Part shown: piece after piece, positions 39,253-48,099 of the stretch
Position numbering within the stretch: the stretch's first letter is position 1
Layout of the letters: each line of letters opens with the position of its first letter
Origin: an uncultured Candidatus Pelagibacter sp.
GTDB lineage: Bacteria; Pseudomonadota; Alphaproteobacteria; Pelagibacterales; Pelagibacteraceae
Length of the DNA stretch: 64,000 bases
Reading direction: 5' to 3'
Assembly (NCBI RefSeq): GCF_943788075.1
Contig: NZ_CALSOW010000001.1
Span: forward strand, 41,128-105,127
Notes under the pieces: generated by a model
Databases searched by the model: none
Told to the model about the DNA's origin: nothing
What the model saw: the letters and a program-made list of their open reading frames with translations, nothing else
Position numbers and translations under genes: made by a program

Positions 39253-40419
39253 TTAATTGCTATTTTTAGACCTTTTTCTAGCAATAAGCTGTGTGAGAGA
39301 GTCAACCATTGTGTCTGATGCTTTAAATATTTCATTATTTTTAAATTCATGAGAAATATTTTTTTCAGGATTTGTCTTATCTTCAATAACTATTCCCTCA
39401 TCTGGAGAATTGTTTTTAATATAAATTAATAATAGCCATTCTTCATCAGAAGACTCATCCCATTTTACATAAATCTCTCCTGTTTCAAATCTTTTATCAA
39501 TACATCTAAAAATAGACATGTGCCTTGTGATATGTCTTTTATTTAACTGAAACACTAGACTACTTGCACTACGATAAAAACTTTCAAGTGCAAATTCGAT
39601 TTTTTGCCTTGCTATTGTGTACTCTTTTTCTTTTTGTAGAAGCGTTTCTCTATCTTCATCACCTTGTAATTTTACTCCAAGAGCCTCTACTCTTTCTTTT
39701 ATTTTTTGGTCTCTAATTATTCTATATTTTTCTTTTAGTTTTTCTATCCGCTGCTGAAGACCAGCATAATCATCTCGTTTTTCTCTAAGGGATATCTTTT
39801 CAAGTTTTTCTAATTCTTTAACTTCTCTAATTCTAAATTTTTCAATTTGTTTTTCTAATCTTAATTTTTTTAAGAATTGTTTTTGTTTTTCAGCTTGCTC
39901 TATTCTTAATAAAGCCTGTTCTTTTCTAAGAAAAATTTTTATATCCTTCGCTCTTAGTCTGTCTAATTTTACCTCATCTCTTAAAGTCTGTTCTTGAAGC
40001 TTAATTTTTAATTTCTTCTGTTTTTGTCTTTCATTTTCAAGACTAATTTTTTCTTGTCTTTCTTTTTCTAATTTTTCTAGTTTTAGTCTTCTTGCCTCAT
40101 CTTTTTTAGCTTCTTTATATTCAAAAATTGTATTAGCTATTTTATCAAAAAAAGCCTGGATATATTTTTCAACACTAAAATTAATTTTTAAATTTACTTG
40201 GGGTTTTAAAGAATTTTGAAAATTTATTATTTTTAAAATAAAATTTTGTTTTTTTGAAACTCTTTTATTTTTAATTTTTTTTTTTGTTTTATTTGTATTT
40301 CGAGATTTAGTTTTTGTTTTTATCTTTTTTACTTTTTTAGAAGTAAATTTATATCTTTTTTTAAATTTTTTTTTTACTTTAGTTTTATTTTTTTTTGATT
40401 TTTTTTTTATTTTTTTCAT
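39253..40419 (-). CDS. Lys-rich coiled-coil protein, unknown
   Basis: A 388-residue protein in three parts. Residues 1-60 are an extreme polybasic tail, more than half Lys or Arg. Residues about 95-270 are a long charged alpha-helical coiled coil rich in Lys, Glu, Leu and Arg. The last 110 residues look globular, including HITRHMSIFRCIDKRFETGE and DEEWLLLIYIKNNSPDEG. There is no signal peptide or membrane helix, so it should be cytoplasmic; the tail suggests nucleic-acid or membrane-surface binding. I do not recognise a family. It precedes the small membrane protein and follows cfa. Confidence 0.75.
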   Translation of the reverse strand: MKKIKKKSKKNKTKVKKKFKKRYKFTSKKVKKIKTKTKSRNTNKTKKKIKNKRVSKKQNFILKIINFQNSLKPQVNLKINFSVEKYIQAFFDKIANTIFEYKEAKKDEARRLKLEKLEKERQEKISLENERQKQKKLKIKLQEQTLRDEVKLDRLRAKDIKIFLRKEQALLRIEQAEKQKQFLKKLRLEKQIEKFRIREVKELEKLEKISLREKRDDYAGLQQRIEKLKEKYRIIRDQKIKERVEALGVKLQGDEDRETLLQKEKEYTIARQKIEFALESFYRSASSLVFQLNKRHITRHMSIFRCIDKRFETGEIYVKWDESSDEEWLLLIYIKNNSPDEGIVIEDKTNPEKNISHEFKNNEIFKASDTMVDSLTQLIARKRSKNSN

Positions 40420-40448
40420 TTCAAAAGATTGTTGCTTCTATCAATAAA

Positions 40449-41639
40449 TTATTGATAAATATAGTCTCTTGTTACTGGGGTAGAAGTATAATTTTTTGTA
40501 AGTTGAAATTGATATACAACCTGATCTCCCCACTTAAATGCCATTTCACAGCCTGCTAAATAAAACTCCCACATTCTAAAAAATTTTTCATCAAACATTT
40601 GAATAATTTTATCTTTGTTCTTATTACAATTTTCTTTCCAGTGTCTTAATGTGTGTGAATAATGAAGTTTTAAAACTTCAATATCAGAAACAATTAGCCC
40701 AGCTTTTTCGATTGGAGTGGTCACTTCACTCAAACTAGGGGTATACCCCCCTGGAAAAATATATTTTGTTATCCATGGATGTGGGTCTCTAGGTGGATTT
40801 ACAGATCCTATTGTATGAACCAAAGATATCCCATCATCCGTTAGTAATTTATCTAATTGTTTGAAAAATTTCTTATAAAACTTTCTCCCAACATGTTCAA
40901 ACATTCCAACACTTACTATTCTATCAAATTTTTCATTGAGCTGTCGGTAGTCTATTAACTTAAATGCTATCTTGTTTTCTAAATTAAGTTTCTTTGCTTT
41001 TTTATTACAATAATTGAATTGATTTTCAGACAGGGTTATCCCTGTAACATTGCAATTAACAGTTTTAGCAATATCGATTGCTAAAGACCCCCAGCCACAA
41101 CCTATATCTAAAACTTTCTGACCTGGTTTTATATTTAATTTTTTTATTATGTGTTGAATTTTATTATTTTGAGCTTCTTCAAGTGTGTCATTCTCATTTT
41201 TAAAATATGCACACGAATATTGCCTTTTAGGATCTAAAAATAAATCATAAAGATCATCTGAAATATCATAATGATGTGATACGTTCATTTTAGATTTTTT
41301 AATAAAATTAAAGTTAGTTAAAAATCTATAAGATCCCCTCAATCTATTAATTAAATAACTAAAAAAATTAAGCTCATTTCTTCCAAAATTCATTAGAGCC
41401 AAATCTAAAAAATCACTTAAACTTCCATTTTCTATTGTTATATCTCCATTGGTATAGGCTTCTCCAAAGTATAAATCTGGCTGAAATAATAATTTATAAT
41501 GAAGTTTTTTATCTAAAATTTTAACTTTTATTGGCTTATCGCTCTTAGGTAACCCAATGATATAATTTTTTGAGTAGGCATCTTCCAAAATAAAACCATC
41601 TTTCTTAAATACATTATTAAGAAACCTAGCTAATTGCAT
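40449..41639 (-). CDS. cfa: Cyclopropane-fatty-acyl-phospholipid synthase family methyltransferase
   Basis: SAM-dependent methyltransferase that acts on unsaturated acyl chains of phospholipids. The 396 residues have an N-terminal lipid-binding domain, then NVSHHYDISDDLYDLFLDP, the SAM motif VLDIGCGWGSLAIDIA, GVGMFEHVGRKFYKKFF-type substrate region (read as VSVGMFEHVGRKF) and FPGGYTPSLSEVTTPIEKAG, all standard. One base separates it from the DapA-like gene upstream. The product could be a cyclopropane or a methylated fatty acid; the sequence does not decide. Confidence 0.93.
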   Translation of the reverse strand: MQLARFLNNVFKKDGFILEDAYSKNYIIGLPKSDKPIKVKILDKKLHYKLLFQPDLYFGEAYTNGDITIENGSLSDFLDLALMNFGRNELNFFSYLINRLRGSYRFLTNFNFIKKSKMNVSHHYDISDDLYDLFLDPKRQYSCAYFKNENDTLEEAQNNKIQHIIKKLNIKPGQKVLDIGCGWGSLAIDIAKTVNCNVTGITLSENQFNYCNKKAKKLNLENKIAFKLIDYRQLNEKFDRIVSVGMFEHVGRKFYKKFFKQLDKLLTDDGISLVHTIGSVNPPRDPHPWITKYIFPGGYTPSLSEVTTPIEKAGLIVSDIEVLKLHYSHTLRHWKENCNKNKDKIIQMFDEKFFRMWEFYLAGCEMAFKWGDQVVYQFQLTKNYTSTPVTRDYIYQ

Positions 41640-41640
41640 T

Positions 41641-42525
41641 TCAAGCAGCCATTGTTGATTTTGTAGAAAAATTTAATTTTTCTAAATTATCAATTAGCTC
41701 CTTTTCTTCATTAGAGTCTAAAATCGATAACGGTGGTAAAATATTTTTATAAATTAAATCATTTTTTGAATAAAAAGCATGGAGTCCAGATATCAAATTG
41801 TATTTTTCAAACACACTTCTAACATCACAAAGTTTTTGATTAACTGTTTGTTCTCTTTTATCAACAAAGTCATTATACACTTTTCTTGCTAATGCCGAGG
41901 TCACATTACATGTGGCTGTAATTATTCCAGAGCACCCAAGCTCTAAACCTTTCAATAGCTTAGATTCTGATCCCGGCAAAACTGAAAAATTTTCAATTTT
42001 TAGATTTTCAAAAAGATTATATGAACTATCTTTAACACCAATAATTTGTTTAGGAAATAATCTTACCAATTCCTTAACACACTCCACATTAAACTTGTAT
42101 CCACTTAATTTTTCAAAATTATAAAGCACTATTTCACACTCTGGATGTGCATCAATAATTTTTGTATAAAAGTTAATAACATCACGATCTGAATATTTAT
42201 AAAATGCTGGTGGCATAATTAAAAATTTCTTAAAATTTAAAGACCTGGCTACACTCATCAAATTTATAGTTTCACTTAAAGAATTTAAACCAGTTCCAAT
42301 TATATATTTTTCTTTATATTTGCTTTCAGATAGATGATTGAATAAATCTATCTTCTCACTAATTGATATCAACTGAGCTTGTCCTGTACTACCAAAAATT
42401 GCAGCTCCATGACAACCTTGATCAATAATCGTCTCAGCATGCTGAATTGTTTTTTTTACGTCTAAAGTTAAATCATCGTTAATAACAGACATTGAGGCTG
42501 CGTATATACCGTTGATTTTACTCAT
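41641..42525 (-). CDS. DapA-family aldolase/lyase
   Basis: A 294-residue member of the dihydrodipicolinate synthase/N-acetylneuraminate lyase superfamily, a class I aldolase that forms a Schiff base with pyruvate. The lysine is in IIGVKDSSYN and the family Tyr in IVLYNFEKLSGY. The usual GTTGE is changed to GSTGQ, and the YNVP motif to YNFE, so true DapA activity is doubtful. It lies one base upstream of cfa. Likely substrates are sugar acids or other 2-oxo acids, but that is a guess. Confidence 0.75.
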   Translation of the reverse strand: MSKINGIYAASMSVINDDLTLDVKKTIQHAETIIDQGCHGAAIFGSTGQAQLISISEKIDLFNHLSESKYKEKYIIGTGLNSLSETINLMSVARSLNFKKFLIMPPAFYKYSDRDVINFYTKIIDAHPECEIVLYNFEKLSGYKFNVECVKELVRLFPKQIIGVKDSSYNLFENLKIENFSVLPGSESKLLKGLELGCSGIITATCNVTSALARKVYNDFVDKREQTVNQKLCDVRSVFEKYNLISGLHAFYSKNDLIYKNILPPLSILDSNEEKELIDNLEKLNFSTKSTMAA

Positions 42526-42570
42526 AAGTAAAATTTATATAAAAAAAAAATTTAGTAAAGACCTAATCAA

Positions 42571-43074
42571 TTAAGATATATCATTTAAAACGATCTCTTT
42601 TGCTTCATTAACTATAGATGAAAGCCTTGAAGTTTCGGGTGAGATATCAGGATGAATTTTTTTTTGTATCTTAATATATGCTTTATTCACAATTTCCTTT
42701 GTAATTTTTTCAGACGGGTTAAGATTTAATATTTTATATGCTTCTGAAGTAGTCATTGTGTTGGCATTGGATACGACATTATCATTGAATGAAAATCTTC
42801 CAGAATTTCTTAGTGTTTGAATTAATCTAAACAGTGAAATAAGTTGAAAAAAAGATAAACCTTTTAGTTTTAATAAAGCTAAACTTGCAAGCGTTAGAGG
42901 TAAAGTTAATAAAAATTTGCCTGCGACAGCAAACAAAATTGCAATGGCTATTAAGCCAATAAACAATAATATTCTAAGACTTTGTGATATTTTTTTTGAA
43001 TTTATAGCGGCAAAAAACCTTAATAAAAAATATAAAGCTACTAAAATTAATACTGTATAAATTATTATATTCAT
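42571..43074 (-). CDS. Membrane-anchored J-domain protein
   Basis: A 167-residue protein with an N-terminal membrane part (hydrophobic helices at about 2-21, 32-52 and 56-72) and a C-terminal J domain. The HPD tripeptide is in KIQKKIHPDISPETSRL, so it should stimulate an Hsp70 ATPase; the arrangement recalls TIM14/Pam18-type J proteins. The ATG at 43074 (MNIIIYTVLIL) is preferred to one at 43101, which would overlap the divergent peptidase start at 43089. Its DnaK partner is not in this window. Confidence 0.82.
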   Translation of the reverse strand: MNIIIYTVLILVALYFLLRFFAAINSKKISQSLRILLFIGLIAIAILFAVAGKFLLTLPLTLASLALLKLKGLSFFQLISLFRLIQTLRNSGRFSFNDNVVSNANTMTTSEAYKILNLNPSEKITKEIVNKAYIKIQKKIHPDISPETSRLSSIVNEAKEIVLNDIS

Positions 43075-43088
43075 ATATTTCCTTAACA

Positions 43089-45164
43089 ATGAAAATACCA
43101 TATCTTAAAAAAAAACCAGAATTAAAATCGTGCCATGATGTTACATGGGAAGATAATTATAGCTGGATACATCAAAAAAATATTTTAGAGGTGCTTAGAG
43201 ATAAAAATAAACTATTACCTGAAGTAAAAGATTATCTTGAAGAGGAAAATAAATATACTGATCATCATTTAGAAAACACAAAACCTATACAAAAAAAATT
43301 ATTTGATGAGATTAAAGGAAGAATAAAATTAGAAGATGAGTCTCTTCCATACAAAGATCATACATATGAATACTGGACTAAAACAACTAAAACTGGAAAT
43401 TATTCAATAAAACTTCGAAAGAAAATTAATTCAGATAAAATTGAAGAAGTATGGAACGGAGATAAAGAAAAAAAAAATCTAGGTGTAGAATATTTTGGAG
43501 TTGGAGATTTAGAAGTAAGCAATAATGATAAATATTTAGGTTATTCCTTAGACACTAAAGGCTCAGAATATTATACAATTTATATAAGAGATATTGAAAG
43601 CAATGAAATAATTTCAAAAGAAATTCCAGAAACTTCAGGAGGAATAACTTTTAGCATAGACGACAAATTTATTTTTTATTCTAAACTTGATGAAAATCAT
43701 CGTGCAAGAAAGATTTATAGGCATGAAATTGGAAATTCTAAGGTTCAAGATCAGTTAATTTTTGAAGAAAAAACTGAAGCGTTCACTGTAGGTATTGGCC
43801 TAAGTTCAGACGAAAAGTATTATTTTATTAATACATCTGATCACAATACTTCTGAGCAATATTATTTTGGTATTGAAGAAAAGAATCCTAAACCCAAACT
43901 AATAATGAAAAGAGAAAAAGGCATCCTATATTCTGTAAGTTCTTGGGATGGAAAGTTTTATAATCATACTAATAAAGGTGCAGAAGATTTTAAAATTGAT
44001 ATTTCAGATAGCCTAGAAAATCAAAAATGGAAAACGTTTATATCAGCAAGGGATGAAGTCTTAATAGGTGGTTTAACTTTTTTAAAAGACTGGATTATTA
44101 GATCTGAAACCTCTAATGCATTAGATAAATTATATGTAAGAAATATTTCAACAGGGATTGAGGAAGAGTTATTATTTTCTGATGAAAATATTTATGTACC
44201 TGGTGTTTCTTTAGTGCAAAGAGATAGAAATACTAGCGATGTATATCTTGGCTATTCATCTCCAAAAACTCCTTCTAGAGTTTATTTGTATAACTTACAA
44301 AACAAATCAAAAAAACTTGTTAAAGAACAAGAAATACCTTCAGGGCACAACCCTAATGACTACATAGTTGAAAGAAAAGAATACAAATCACATGATGGAA
44401 GATTGGTTCCTTTAACAATCACCAGACATAAAAATACTAAAATTGACGGCTCAGCCAACTTATTACTTTATGGGTATGGTTCATACGGCAGTTCAATGAG
44501 TCCTAGTTTTTCCTCAACCAGATTAAGTTTAATTAATCGAAATATTATTTGGGCAACTGCACATATTAGAGGTGGTATGGAAAAAGGAATGAAGTGGTGG
44601 AAAGAAGGAAAACTTACTAATAAAAAAAATACTTTTGAAGATTATATATATGCTGCAAAATACCTAATTGATAAGAAATATTCATCAAAAGGGAATATAA
44701 TAGGTATGGGTGGATCTGCAGGGGGCTTACTAATGGGCGCTGTTGTCAATCAAGCTCCAGAACTATTTCTAGGAATTATTATGGCTGTACCATTTGTAGA
44801 TTCACTTACAACAAATCTTGATCATTCTCTTCCTTTAACTATTGGAGAGTTTGATGAATTTGGAAATGCTAAAGATAACAAAGAACATTTTGATTATATA
44901 TTTTCTTATGCACCTTATAATAATATTAAAAAAATGGACTATCCTCATATACTAATCACCACAAGTTTAAGTGATAATAGAGTTTTATTTGATGAACCTG
45001 CAAAGTTTACTGCAAAATTAAGAGAATACAAAACCGATAATAATTTACTTCTTTTAAAAACAGAAATGAACGCAGGACATGGAGGAAAATCTGGAAGAGA
45101 TGGAGCTATTGAGGAAATTACAATTGATTATGCTTTTGCTTTAAAAATATCAAAAAAAATTTAA
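43089..45164 (+). CDS. ptrB: Oligopeptidase B (S9A prolyl oligopeptidase family)
   Basis: Serine peptidase that cuts short peptides after basic residues. The 691 residues form an N-terminal beta-propeller and a C-terminal alpha/beta-hydrolase domain. The catalytic triad is visible: Ser543 in GMGGSAGGLLMG, Asp629 in TSLSDNRVLFDEP and His664 in NAGHGGKSGRDG. LLLYGYGSYGSSMSPSFSS and IRGGMEKGMKWWKEGKL are OpdB signatures. No signal peptide, so it is cytoplasmic. It is divergent from the J-protein by 14 bp. Confidence 0.93.
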   Translation: MKIPYLKKKPELKSCHDVTWEDNYSWIHQKNILEVLRDKNKLLPEVKDYLEEENKYTDHHLENTKPIQKKLFDEIKGRIKLEDESLPYKDHTYEYWTKTTKTGNYSIKLRKKINSDKIEEVWNGDKEKKNLGVEYFGVGDLEVSNNDKYLGYSLDTKGSEYYTIYIRDIESNEIISKEIPETSGGITFSIDDKFIFYSKLDENHRARKIYRHEIGNSKVQDQLIFEEKTEAFTVGIGLSSDEKYYFINTSDHNTSEQYYFGIEEKNPKPKLIMKREKGILYSVSSWDGKFYNHTNKGAEDFKIDISDSLENQKWKTFISARDEVLIGGLTFLKDWIIRSETSNALDKLYVRNISTGIEEELLFSDENIYVPGVSLVQRDRNTSDVYLGYSSPKTPSRVYLYNLQNKSKKLVKEQEIPSGHNPNDYIVERKEYKSHDGRLVPLTITRHKNTKIDGSANLLLYGYGSYGSSMSPSFSSTRLSLINRNIIWATAHIRGGMEKGMKWWKEGKLTNKKNTFEDYIYAAKYLIDKKYSSKGNIIGMGGSAGGLLMGAVVNQAPELFLGIIMAVPFVDSLTTNLDHSLPLTIGEFDEFGNAKDNKEHFDYIFSYAPYNNIKKMDYPHILITTSLSDNRVLFDEPAKFTAKLREYKTDNNLLLLKTEMNAGHGGKSGRDGAIEEITIDYAFALKISKKI

Positions 45165-45174
45165 TTTTCTAGAT

Positions 45175-45203
45175 CTTGAAATATTAAAACTAATCTCCAT
45201 ATA
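45175..45203 (+). promoter_or_regulatory. RpoH-type heat-shock promoter of hsp20
   Basis: CTTG (45175-45178), an 18-bp spacer, then CCATATA (45197-45203). The spacing and boxes match the groESL promoter in this window and the alphaproteobacterial RpoH pattern. Transcription would start near 45210, giving a leader of about 57 bases. Confidence 0.7.
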
Positions 45204-45209
45204 TATTTG

Positions 45210-45265
45210 TCAGTCGCCTAATGGGACTTACATAAATAACTTGCTTAACTAAAAAGGAGAATATT
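45210..45265 (+). promoter_or_regulatory. Candidate ROSE-like RNA thermometer in the hsp20 leader
   Basis: The short leader can form two hairpins. The first pairs AGTC (45212-45215) with GACT (45225-45228) and CC with GG. In the second, TTGCT (45241-45245) faces the Shine-Dalgarno AGGAG (45255-45259) across a 9-base loop; U-G, U-A, G.G, C-G and U-A contacts are the pattern of the ROSE anti-Shine-Dalgarno UYGCU. ROSE elements are known in front of alphaproteobacterial hsp20 genes. The stem is weak and the call is tentative. Confidence 0.4.
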
Positions 45266-45712
45266 ATGACAAGTAAGGATCTATCTATCTTTAACTCTCT
45301 AAGACCTTTTTCAATTGGTTTTGACGATATGTTCGATCAATTTGAAAATATGCTTGGAAATGGAAATTTGGCCATGCAATCAAATTATCCACCATACAAC
45401 ATTAGAAAAACTGGAAAGGATAACTATGCAATTGAGGTTGCGTTAGCTGGTTTTAATAAAAAAGATGTTGAGGTTGAGTTCGAAGATAATTTATTAACAG
45501 TAAGAACAAAATTAGTTAATAAATCGGAAGAAAATAATGTTGATGGAGAAATTATTCATAAAGGGATTTCTCAAAGACAATTTGCAAGATCATTCACCAT
45601 AGCCGATGATGTAAAAGTAAATGGTGCTGAGCTGAAAGATGGTCTTTTGACAATTTCTTGTGAAAGAATTATTCCAGAACACAAAAAAAAGAAACTTATA
45701 GAAATTAAATAA
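45266..45712 (+). CDS. Small heat-shock protein Hsp20/IbpA family
   Basis: ATP-independent holdase of 148 residues. The alpha-crystallin domain spans about residues 40-135 (PPYNIRKTGKDNYAIEVALA, then ELKDGLLTISCERI). The N-terminal SIFNSLRPFSIGFDDMFDQF resembles IbpA, and the C-terminal IEI is the IxI oligomer motif. AAGGAG lies 6 bp before the ATG. It stands alone, with a heat-shock promoter upstream and a hairpin downstream. Confidence 0.96.
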   Translation: MTSKDLSIFNSLRPFSIGFDDMFDQFENMLGNGNLAMQSNYPPYNIRKTGKDNYAIEVALAGFNKKDVEVEFEDNLLTVRTKLVNKSEENNVDGEIIHKGISQRQFARSFTIADDVKVNGAELKDGLLTISCERIIPEHKKKKLIEIK

Positions 45713-45721
45713 GTTTACCTT

Positions 45722-45748
45722 ACTTGCGGGGATCATTTCCTCGCAAGT
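45722..45748. terminator. Bidirectional hairpin between hsp20 and the lipoprotein gene
   Basis: ACTTGCGGGGA (45722-45732) pairs with TCCTCGCAAGT (45738-45748) over 11 bp with one G-T pair and a 5-base loop. It lies between two convergent stops. Neither side has a long T run, so it may act as a weak terminator or as an mRNA 3'-end stabiliser. Confidence 0.6.
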
Positions 45749-45754
45749 ACTTAA

Positions 45755-46060
45755 TTAAAAGCAACCGTTAGATACAAATCCAATTACAATTTTATCAGGA
45801 TTAATTTCAAATCTTCTCTCACAAGGAATTCCATATTTTCTTGTATTATAAATTAATTCATAATTTCCTTTTGCGTTTTTAAAATCTTCATCTGGCTTCC
45901 CTAAATCCATTTGCAAAACGCTTGCAGGCTTACTGATATATTTGCTTAATTTTTCATTTTCTTTTTCAACAATTGCATCTGTTTTTTCTTTAATTGTTTG
46001 GCATCCGGCAATCATGACGAACATAATAAATGTAATTAAAAATAATTTTAATTTATGCAT
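45755..46060 (-). CDS. Small lipoprotein, unknown
   Basis: A 101-residue protein with a signal peptide and lipobox MIAGCQTI (Cys about residue 20). The mature part begins with a charged helix (KEKTDAIVEKENEKLSKY) followed by PASVLQMDLGKPDEDF and ends with two Cys (PCERRFEI and SNGCF), which could form a disulfide. It resembles small SmpA/OmlA-like beta-rich lipoproteins in outline, but I cannot assign a family. Its upstream spacer (46061-46186) is shared with the divergent permease and shows no riboswitch that I recognise. Confidence 0.75.
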   Translation of the reverse strand: MHKLKLFLITFIMFVMIAGCQTIKEKTDAIVEKENEKLSKYISKPASVLQMDLGKPDEDFKNAKGNYELIYNTRKYGIPCERRFEINPDKIVIGFVSNGCF

Positions 46061-46186
46061 AGATTAATAATAACATCGTAAATGTGGCATAAATATAATC
46101 TTCTAAGTTGTATTTTGTGAATAAAGCTAAGTTTAAACAAGTATTTATTAATAGAATCAAATATCTGTCCATTATTAGGAGGACAA

Positions 46187-47497
46187 ATGCTTGAAAATTA
46201 TTTCAATTATAAAAAACACAAAACAGATTTTAAAACAGAGGTAATTGCAGGAACTACTACGTTTCTGACAATGGCTTATATAATGTTTTTAAATCCATTT
46301 ATCTTATCGGGAGAGTTTGCCGGACCCGAAAAAGGTTTCTTTGATTTCGGCGCAGTATATACCGCAACAATATTAGCAACAGCACTTGCATGTTTTATAA
46401 TGGCTTTTTATGGAAAAACTTGGCCAATTGGACTTGCACCAGGAATGGGTATCAACGCTTTTGTTGCTTTTGGAGTTTGTGCAGGAATGGGATACACACC
46501 TCAAGAAGCTTTAGGTGCTGTTCTTGTTGCTGGAGTATTGTTTTTAATTATATCACTAACACCTATTAGAGCTTGGTTAATAAATTCTATACCAAAAAGT
46601 CTCAAGTTAGGAATCGGAGCTGGTATTGGTTTATTTTTAGCAATTATTGGATTGCAGATTATGGAAGTAGTTGTTGATGATCCAGTTACACTTGTAAGAC
46701 TTGGTGATCTTAGTAATCCTTTGGTATTGTTAGGATGCGCAACATTCATAGCAATAATCGTAATGGAAAAAATGAATATAAAAGGAAATATTATTATAGG
46801 AATTTTAGTATTCAGTATTATTGCTTGGGCTGCTGGACTTGCAAACTTTAATGGTATTGCTAGTTCTCCACCACCAATGACATATCTTTTTGATTTTGAT
46901 TTGTCTGCTGCAATGACTGCGGGTATGTCTACAGTAATATTTACTTTATTATTTATAGATTTCTTTGATACAGCTGGAACTCTAACTTCTGTCGCGAATG
47001 TAGCTGGAAAAGTTGATAAACAAGGAAAAGTTAAAGATATTAATAAAGCTATGTTAGCTGATAGTGTAGGTACAGTTGCTGGTGCTATGATGGGAACTTC
47101 AACAGTTACAAGTTATGTTGAATCTGGAGCTGGTGTAAAAGCTGGAGGAAAAACTGGTATGACATCACTAGTAATTGGATTATTGTTCTTAGCGTGCATA
47201 TTCTTTGCTCCGCTTGCAACTAGCTTACCAAAGCAAATTGATGGTGCGGCTTTACTTTTTGTTTCTGTTCTTTTCGTAAGAAATATTACAGATATAGAGT
47301 GGGATGATATTGCTGAGTCTGCTCCAGCAATTCTTGCAATGATTGCGATGCCTCTAACATATAGTATTAGTAACGGTATTGCTTTAGCTTTTGTATCTTA
47401 TGCTTTAATTAAATTATTTACTGGTAAGTTCTCAACTACTTCACCAGCAATATTTATTATTGCAATACTTAGTGTTATAAGCTTTGCAGTTGCTTAA
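46187..47497 (+). CDS. NCS2-family purine permease (AzgA-like)
   Basis: A 436-residue inner-membrane transporter with about twelve to fourteen helices, of the hypoxanthine/guanine/adenine group. The signatures TFLTMAYIMFLNPFILS at the N-terminus, GLAPGMGINAFVAF and FIDFFDTAGTLTSVANVAG are those of AzgA-type NCS2 proteins; SYVESGAGVKAGGKTGMTSL follows as expected. A strong AGGAGG ribosome-binding site lies 6 bp before the ATG. It is convergent with a purine phosphoribosyltransferase, so uptake and salvage genes are neighbours. Confidence 0.93.
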   Translation: MLENYFNYKKHKTDFKTEVIAGTTTFLTMAYIMFLNPFILSGEFAGPEKGFFDFGAVYTATILATALACFIMAFYGKTWPIGLAPGMGINAFVAFGVCAGMGYTPQEALGAVLVAGVLFLIISLTPIRAWLINSIPKSLKLGIGAGIGLFLAIIGLQIMEVVVDDPVTLVRLGDLSNPLVLLGCATFIAIIVMEKMNIKGNIIIGILVFSIIAWAAGLANFNGIASSPPPMTYLFDFDLSAAMTAGMSTVIFTLLFIDFFDTAGTLTSVANVAGKVDKQGKVKDINKAMLADSVGTVAGAMMGTSTVTSYVESGAGVKAGGKTGMTSLVIGLLFLACIFFAPLATSLPKQIDGAALLFVSVLFVRNITDIEWDDIAESAPAILAMIAMPLTYSISNGIALAFVSYALIKLFTGKFSTTSPAIFIIAILSVISFAVA

Positions 47498-47507
47498 TTT
47501 AAAATTT

Positions 47508-47535
47508 AATAGGGCTAGTGAATTCTAGCCCTATT
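47508..47535. terminator. Bidirectional terminator hairpin after the purine permease
   Basis: AATAGGGCTAG (47508-47518) and CTAGCCCTATT (47525-47535) form a perfect 11-bp stem with loop TGAATT, between two convergent stops. AT-rich flanks on both sides are weakly T-rich on each strand. Confidence 0.75.
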
Positions 47536-47537
47536 TA

Positions 47538-48056
47538 TTAATTTCTTTTAATAATTTCTTCTATAGATAGCTCTTCATAGTGTTCGGTTGGTTGAACAAT
47601 CCATGGGTCTGTATCCAGTCTCACTGGACAAAAATCTGGTTCAAAAGTTGAAGATTTCTTTTTCCATAAACAAGCTGTTTTTACTTCTCTAATATAATCT
47701 TTAGTAGGACCATAATTTTTTAGCCACTCTATACTTTTATTTAAGGTTAAACCTGTATCTGAAAGATCATCAACTAAAAGTACTTTATTATAATCTTTAT
47801 TTTCTGCTAAAGAGCTTATTTCCCTTGCAAACATTAGCTGTCCTTGTTTATCTTCCATGCCGTCTCCCGAGTAGCTTTGAATAACAATATAAGCTATTGG
47901 TAACTTTAAAATTCTTGAAAGAATATCTAGAATTGGAGCTGCACCTCTCATTATACCAACTAAAACTGTTGGTTTATATTCATTGTGTATCTCAATTGCC
48001 AATTTCTCAACAATTTTGTTATACTCATCAAATGTGATAATTAATTTATCTGCCAT
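47538..48056 (-). CDS. Purine phosphoribosyltransferase (HPRT/XGPRT-like)
   Basis: Type I phosphoribosyltransferase for purine salvage. The PRPP loop is VLLVDDLSDTGLTLNKS and the PPi loop region is VLVGIMRGAAPILDIL. DPWIVQPTEHYEE near the C-terminus recalls xanthine/guanine-type enzymes. The ATG at 48056 gives 172 residues starting MADKLIITFDEYNKI; another ATG at 48071 adds five residues. Base specificity (hypoxanthine, guanine or xanthine) cannot be decided. It faces the purine permease, which fits a salvage role. Confidence 0.85.
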   Translation of the reverse strand: MADKLIITFDEYNKIVEKLAIEIHNEYKPTVLVGIMRGAAPILDILSRILKLPIAYIVIQSYSGDGMEDKQGQLMFAREISSLAENKDYNKVLLVDDLSDTGLTLNKSIEWLKNYGPTKDYIREVKTACLWKKKSSTFEPDFCPVRLDTDPWIVQPTEHYEELSIEEIIKRN

Positions 48057-48099
48057 AAATTTTACTATCATAACTAAGATATTTTAAAAGGGAGAAATC

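Noticed and set aside
46061..46186. Purine riboswitch upstream of the NCS2 permease
   Set aside because: The conserved three-way-junction elements of purine aptamers are not present in this 126-bp spacer.
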